Positions 59,345 through 64,000 of a stretch of 64,000 bases of DNA are shown piece after piece (the first letter of the stretch is position 1; each line of letters starts with the position of its first letter). The position numbers and the translations under genes were made by a program. Source of the stretch: Paramacrobiotus metropolitanus (lineage: Eukaryota; Tardigrada; Eutardigrada; Parachela; Macrobiotidae); NCBI RefSeq assembly GCF_019649055.1, contig NW_026570224.1, positions 744,001 through 808,000 on the forward strand. Direction: 5' to 3'. The notes beneath the pieces were generated by a model that ran no database searches, was not told the origin of the DNA, and saw only the letters and a list, made by a program, of their open reading frames with translations.

Positions 59345-60375
59345 GGGTGTGGTGAGGATGCTGCCACGTGCTAGGATTTTCTTCCCAAGATTAAATTAAT
59401 CCACTGTGGTCTGTAGATACTGATATTCATCGGATTGATTGTATTATGAATTTTTTATTCTAACCAGAACTTTGCCACATTGGCACTTTCAGTGAAATTC
59501 GCGTTTGTACCTACCAGACTGTCATTATTATGATAATATATATATTATTGATACTGTATCACGAGTACCGGTGTTTGTATTGTCTTGTGCAATGCCTGTT
59601 CCTTATTTCTTTGACTAAAATTGATACAAGCACAAAACGAAAAACGTGTTCACATTAAATTTAAGGACAGACTGAAGTACGAGCACAGGTTGTTTAGTTT
59701 GTTATTGTATTATGGGATTGGTTAATGACTGTCGACTTGCACTATAAAACAACTGCACAGAAGTGAGCGCTGCCCATTACGGACTGCAATCGAAGAAGAC
59801 TAAATTTTAACTAAATTAAAGGCTTAAAATTATTAAGAAGACAAAATTTTTATAAAACTAAAGAATACCAAGACTGCCAAAATGTATGTGTTTTTGGGGC
59901 TTCGTATTCGACAGTCCTGTTTTAGACAACTCATCGAAATCCGTATTGCAGAATTTGTACAGAAGAATATTTATGTTGCGACCCATATAAACAATTCGCA
60001 TTAAAAATGTAGCAAAAACATCGAAAAATAGGAAGAAAAGCTAAAAACAGCACAACAGAAAAAGTAAACAAAAAGATATTTTCTATCGTTTCAGAGTTTA
60101 AAACATTTCAGCACCCGGAGTACAGCATATCATACCAAAAAATGTACGTGCAATCATGCATTCTCTTTTCAACTCGCAAATTAACTTGATATGAATAGTT
60201 GTTATCCTAACAACAAGACAATCGACGGAAACGAAAACAAACGTAGCAAATAACGCTATAACGACGGAAATAATGAGCTTTTCGAAAAGAGTGCCCCATG
60301 AATATCCGTAGCAGAGTGCGAAGGTGTAAATAAATATAAAAAGGAGGTGAACAGCTTATGCACATTCTCCGTCTG
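59345..60375. other. convergent 3' spacer
   Basis: About 1 kb, AT-rich, no gene seen. It holds the 3' UTRs of the disordered-protein gene (+) and the SPATS2-like gene (-). Confidence 0.5.
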
Positions 60376-62884
60376 CTACTGTCCCCGATTGCTACCTGCC
60401 CCACGGTTTCCACTTCCGCGGTGCGGTGGACGCCCACCGCGACCTATTGGACCCCGTCCGCCTCGGCGCGGACCACGATAACCCGGTCCCCCTCGGTTGG
60501 GTGGCCCCGCTTGGCGATAACCATTCCCAGCGAAACCATTACTCGGGCCATGTCCAAAACTGCTTCCATCCCCGACGAAACCAGCCGGTGGCTGGAAATC
60601 CGGTGCTGCGGTGTTCCAGTTATCTCCACCACCAAAGTGACCAGCATTACTGTTCGTCCACACTGCACCGCCGCTGAAAATATCCTGCTCCGAGTAGTCA
60701 GTGCTTTCAAATCCTCCATTCACCTTCGCACCCCCATTGCGAGTGTGATCCGCAGCTCCCAGCTGGAGTGAATTCTGCAGACTCTGCGTCAAGCTTGCCA
60801 GTTCCTCAGCGGTCAGGTTACCACCGGAAATCACCAGTGATTCCATGGGCGCAAAACTGCCACCGTCTTTTGGCATGATGGTGACTCGCTGGGCTTCGGG
60901 ACGCTTTTCCGGAATCGCTGAATAAGATTGGCTTTCGGGTCGCACCTGAGTATGCGTTGCCACGGGCGGAGTAGGGCGTTGGTTAACAGCTTCCGTGCGG
61001 GAGGTAGCAGGAGCACTTGTAACGTGTTTAGGTGCTGACTGAGAGGGTGGCGCAGTTTTGTGACTCTCGGTCGCCACATGACGCGGCACCGAAGTTGCTG
61101 GCTTATATGTATATGTCGGCATAAAGATTTCCACTGTAAAACCAACTCCATTATTCAACAGGAATCGCGTCCAAAGTTTAATAAATTAAAAAAATCGATA
61201 TTTTACTCATTCGTTGAGAGGCAGCAGTGAGAATGAGTATAAAAATAATAATCTTCAGTGTAAAAAATTATAATCTTCAGACTTCAGTGTTACTAACCAT
61301 CTCCGAACTTATTAACTTCTCTCTGTAAACTTTCCAAGGAGTAGGAAAATCGTGGAACGGTGGCTAGATGAACGTCATTTTTGTAATCCTTCGTAAATGA
61401 CTACAAAGGAAAATGAGAACTTATTCAAAGCTTAATTTGAAAAACCTAATAGACAATACTAACACCGCAATCTTGCTGCCAGTCAGCGTATTCTTTTGGG
61501 CTCAGGGCTGTCGCCTGAGTTACCCGATCAACCAGTTCGCCACTCTGGTTGTGTCGGTGATAAAGTATTTGACTAGCTTGATCTTCGCTGCGCTCCATAT
61601 TACGACGAAGCGTTTCATAGCGGTGCTCTACCAGCCGGCGGATCTGTTCAAACGCAAAATCCAGGTTTTTTATGTCGTCCATGTGCATCTCCGTTAACTG
61701 TGTCAAAAGACGACTAAAGGAGGAGGCATGAACATGGATGTCAGGTATCGGCACCTCTACAAAACAGCGGTTTGTCTATCATATGTACAGCCGCTAATAT
61801 TACATCGTAAATCGAGCCTCCTAAACAAGTATAGTATCATTAAAATCATTCGAAATAAGAAAGTATCGTACACAAACTGATTATCTCACCAAAATGTTAA
61901 ATGTCAAATCCGTAAATACAATCACAAACACATAGATAAAAATTAATACTGACTGAAATGGAAGAAGACTGCATAGACTGTACACATACATCACCGTTAC
62001 CTTTGGGAACGATCGCCTGTTTCGGAGGTGCAATCTCCTGAATCTCTTTCTTCGGTACGTTATCACGTTTGGGATGGGCTTGCACACTGGCTTTTGATGC
62101 CACGGACGGATTTTCTCCGTTTAGTTTCGCAGTGACGCTGCTCTTGCTTTTTCCCATTACGCCATCTTTATCTAACATATTAGAAGAGGTAAAGAAAATA
62201 TGCTGGAAAATAGCTCGATTTCAGCATTAATACGCCAACACGCGCATTTAGCATTTACCCTGGATGACTGCTGGTGGCCGGCTGCTGCTAGCTTCGCTAA
62301 GGTTGTCCTTCGTATCGCTCTCACTGACTTTCTTCTTCTTGCCCGCCTTGCCCTGTACAAGAAATCCAGAATTAAAGGAATTTCATTGACCATCGGCCCA
62401 TCTTGGAACTTGTGTCAACTGCATCACAAGAATTACTTTTACAATTTCGTACCTTTTTCGACGTAGTAGCCCAACCGCCAATCACATCTTCCGCATCTCC
62501 TGTTACGCAAAATTAACAGTCTTACCGCTTACGAATTAGCGAAACTAGCTTTAAAAACTATGACACTTCACTGACAAGTGAGAACATCCGACGCCGGACG
62601 TACATGAGACTACATCACTGATAATCGGCAAAACGAAATTTATAAATCATGCGCGAAAATAGTTCTTTCGTGGTTTCTACTTCGCAAATAGTTTACAACA
62701 TTAATCTGATACCTGTACGGAGTGCTTCGACGACCATATCAGTCTGGTCATTATAATTTTCCAATAGCTGCACTAATTCCTGGTTACTCTTGTTTTTTGC
62801 TTCCGGGCATACTTCCCGCAGAGCATTCAAACGTTTTTTCGTTGCAGCGGTTATTTTAGCTGCTCCACTTCCTCCTCCAGCCAT
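60376..62884 (-). CDS. SPATS2: SPATS2 / SPATS2L-like protein with UBA-like domain and RGG tail
   Basis: Cytoplasmic, RNA-associated family linked in vertebrates to stress granules and nucleoli (SPATS2L). Seven exons join in phase: 62713-62884, 62453-62499, 62259-62352, 62001-62171, 61464-61756, 61298-61400 and 60376-61133, giving 545 residues. The N-terminal UBA-like fold reads LREVCPEAKNKSNQELVQLL and DQTDMVVEALRTGDAEDVI, equivalent to VRSVVPNKSNNEIVLVLQQF in SPATS2L. A Lys-rich KKGKAGKKKKVSES stretch follows, as in the family. The central helical domain has SSFSRLLTQLTEMHMDDIKN and later VPRFSYSLESLQREV. The C-terminus is Gly-rich and ends in an RG/RGG tail (YRGPRRGGRGPIGRGGRPPH), a typical RNA-binding segment. 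An upstream 5' UTR exon is likely; the ATG at 62884 (MAGGGSGAAK) follows an acceptor at 62924. Confidence 0.85.
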
Positions 62885-64000
62885 TACTACTGTTCCTGTT
62901 CGGGTATCGTACTGAATATCTGAAAAAGGATAGTGTTTATCAGTTTGAGTTTCCAAAGCTGGCTCCGAATAACACATATGCTAATCAGCTAATGGTAAGC
63001 AGAGTGGTCTGCAACCAAGACTAAGAGCACAAGTAAAACGACTGTTTGTAACTACCACCGAACAAACACGCTATAATCTAGCAGCAGGCGAAGGTATCCT
63101 AAAAACAATTCTATTCCCAATACGAAAAAAACAGTTAACGAAATCGGGAACCGTCGACTAAGTAAGCTTGCAAATGAGACCATGCCACGTCGCGGTCTAC
63201 GTCGCTAATCGACTGGACCACTGTATGCCTGCTGTAAAACGTTCCAGCTGATCACATCGAGGTATTCCGGACATGCAAAAAACTCATCTGATATATAGGA
63301 CACTCACCGCTCATTTTCCACAATGAAAGACACAGAAAGATGATCCAAACTAAATACAGGAAGATAACTATCAAAAACACTCACATTCACAGCGCATACC
63401 GTCACGGTCTGGCTAATGCTGCAGTGCTAGGCTGGCAAGCAGACAGTCGATCGCGCTGCTTCATTCAAAACTTTTACAGTGAACGATCAATGGAGCGACT
63501 TACAGCACAGTTAAATGGTACCGCAGGCTAACCGAATAAGAAAGAAGCCGACTGCATCTGCGAGAGCGCAGGCATGTATGTATGTATGATTTTGGCCATG
63601 AAAATTAATGATGAATGGCCATCGTCACTAATACAATCAGCTTTTCCTTTTTTAAAAAATGTAGATTTAATTTAATGCAACAAAATTTAATAACAGGAGC
63701 AGGTTAAGGAGCTAAATTTCCGATAATTATTACAAACAAAAAGTGCCTATTAATTTTCGCAGTTTCAAATGAAAACATATGTGCCAAGTCAGCCACGGTC
63801 GGTTCATATTTGTTCCCACGGCTCTTGCTCACGGTATCAATACTGATATCGGCTCAGAAATGGTTCAGTTCATCATTCACTACTAATGTATTTACGAAAC
63901 TTTCTCGGCCTTGGATCTGTACGTAATCTGTTGAACGTTTTTCTCGGTGTGGAATTTGTGTAGCTTCAGCATCAACTGATTTTAATTTCGTTTCCGACTA
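62885..64000. other. region upstream of SPATS2-like gene, no gene recognised
   Basis: Promoter and 5' UTR of the minus-strand SPATS2-like gene, then AT-rich DNA to the right edge. The start of the exon at about 62923 follows CCTTTTTCAG. A short ATGT microsatellite is at about 63574-63588. An open stretch at 63340-63531 (+) has no recognisable features. Confidence 0.45.

Noticed and set aside
63340-63531. 63-codon plus-strand frame near the right edge
   Set aside because: No homology or splice signals; composition is like random sequence.

Overview
The window is nuclear DNA from an animal. Every recognisable gene is split by GT-AG introns, many of 60-300 bp. The conserved genes (TAT, ACSF2, an XK-related protein, TRAPPC8, DJ-1, TOP1, HRD1/SYVN1, DDX24, MCTP, SPATS2) are a metazoan set. 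Compact genes, short introns, AT-rich spacers and many Tyr-rich secreted proteins suggest a small-genome ecdysozoan. A tardigrade is my best guess, but that is an inference; no marker here proves it. No rRNA, tRNA, CRISPR array or intact transposon was found.

Layout. 1-1.4 kb (-): 5' part of tyrosine aminotransferase, running off the left edge, with two puzzling exons just upstream. 4.2-7.4 kb (+): mitochondrial-type acyl-CoA synthetase ACSF2. 8.5-11.1 kb (+): XK-related membrane protein. 12.0-15.1 kb (+): a tandem pair of secreted proteins built from one motif, C-x11-C-x-aromatic, with 10 and 6 copies. 15.3-20.2 kb (-): TRAPPC8. 22.3-23.8 kb (+): secreted Tyr/Pro/Lys-rich protein. 24.2-26.5 kb (-): DJ-1/PARK7, eight exons including 26- and 30-nt microexons and a GC-AG intron. 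28.1-31.8 kb (-): DNA topoisomerase I. 33.5-36.7 kb (-): HRD1/SYVN1. 38.0-40.8 kb (+): DDX24/Mak5 helicase. 41.1-44.4 kb (-): 3' part of an MCTP C2-domain membrane protein, with a likely upstream coiled-coil exon at 46.9 kb. 48.2-49.9 kb (-): 514-residue coiled-coil protein of unknown family. 50.4-51.4 and 54.5-56.3 kb (-): two secreted Tyr-rich proteins, the second made of repeated phase-1 exons. 59.0-59.3 kb (+): small disordered single-exon protein. 60.4-62.9 kb (-): SPATS2-like protein.

The gene models were built by joining exons at visible splice sites and checking reading phase. For the complete models the exon lengths sum to a multiple of three. The housekeeping genes are not functionally linked to each other. 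The shared theme is the accessory set: five secreted, aromatic-rich repeat proteins in three places, probably extracellular matrix, cuticle or gland products. The C-x11-C pair is the best candidate for an undescribed family. Non-coding structure includes a ~510-bp inverted-repeat element at 45.6-46.1 kb and a perfect 20-bp hairpin at 57.8 kb.
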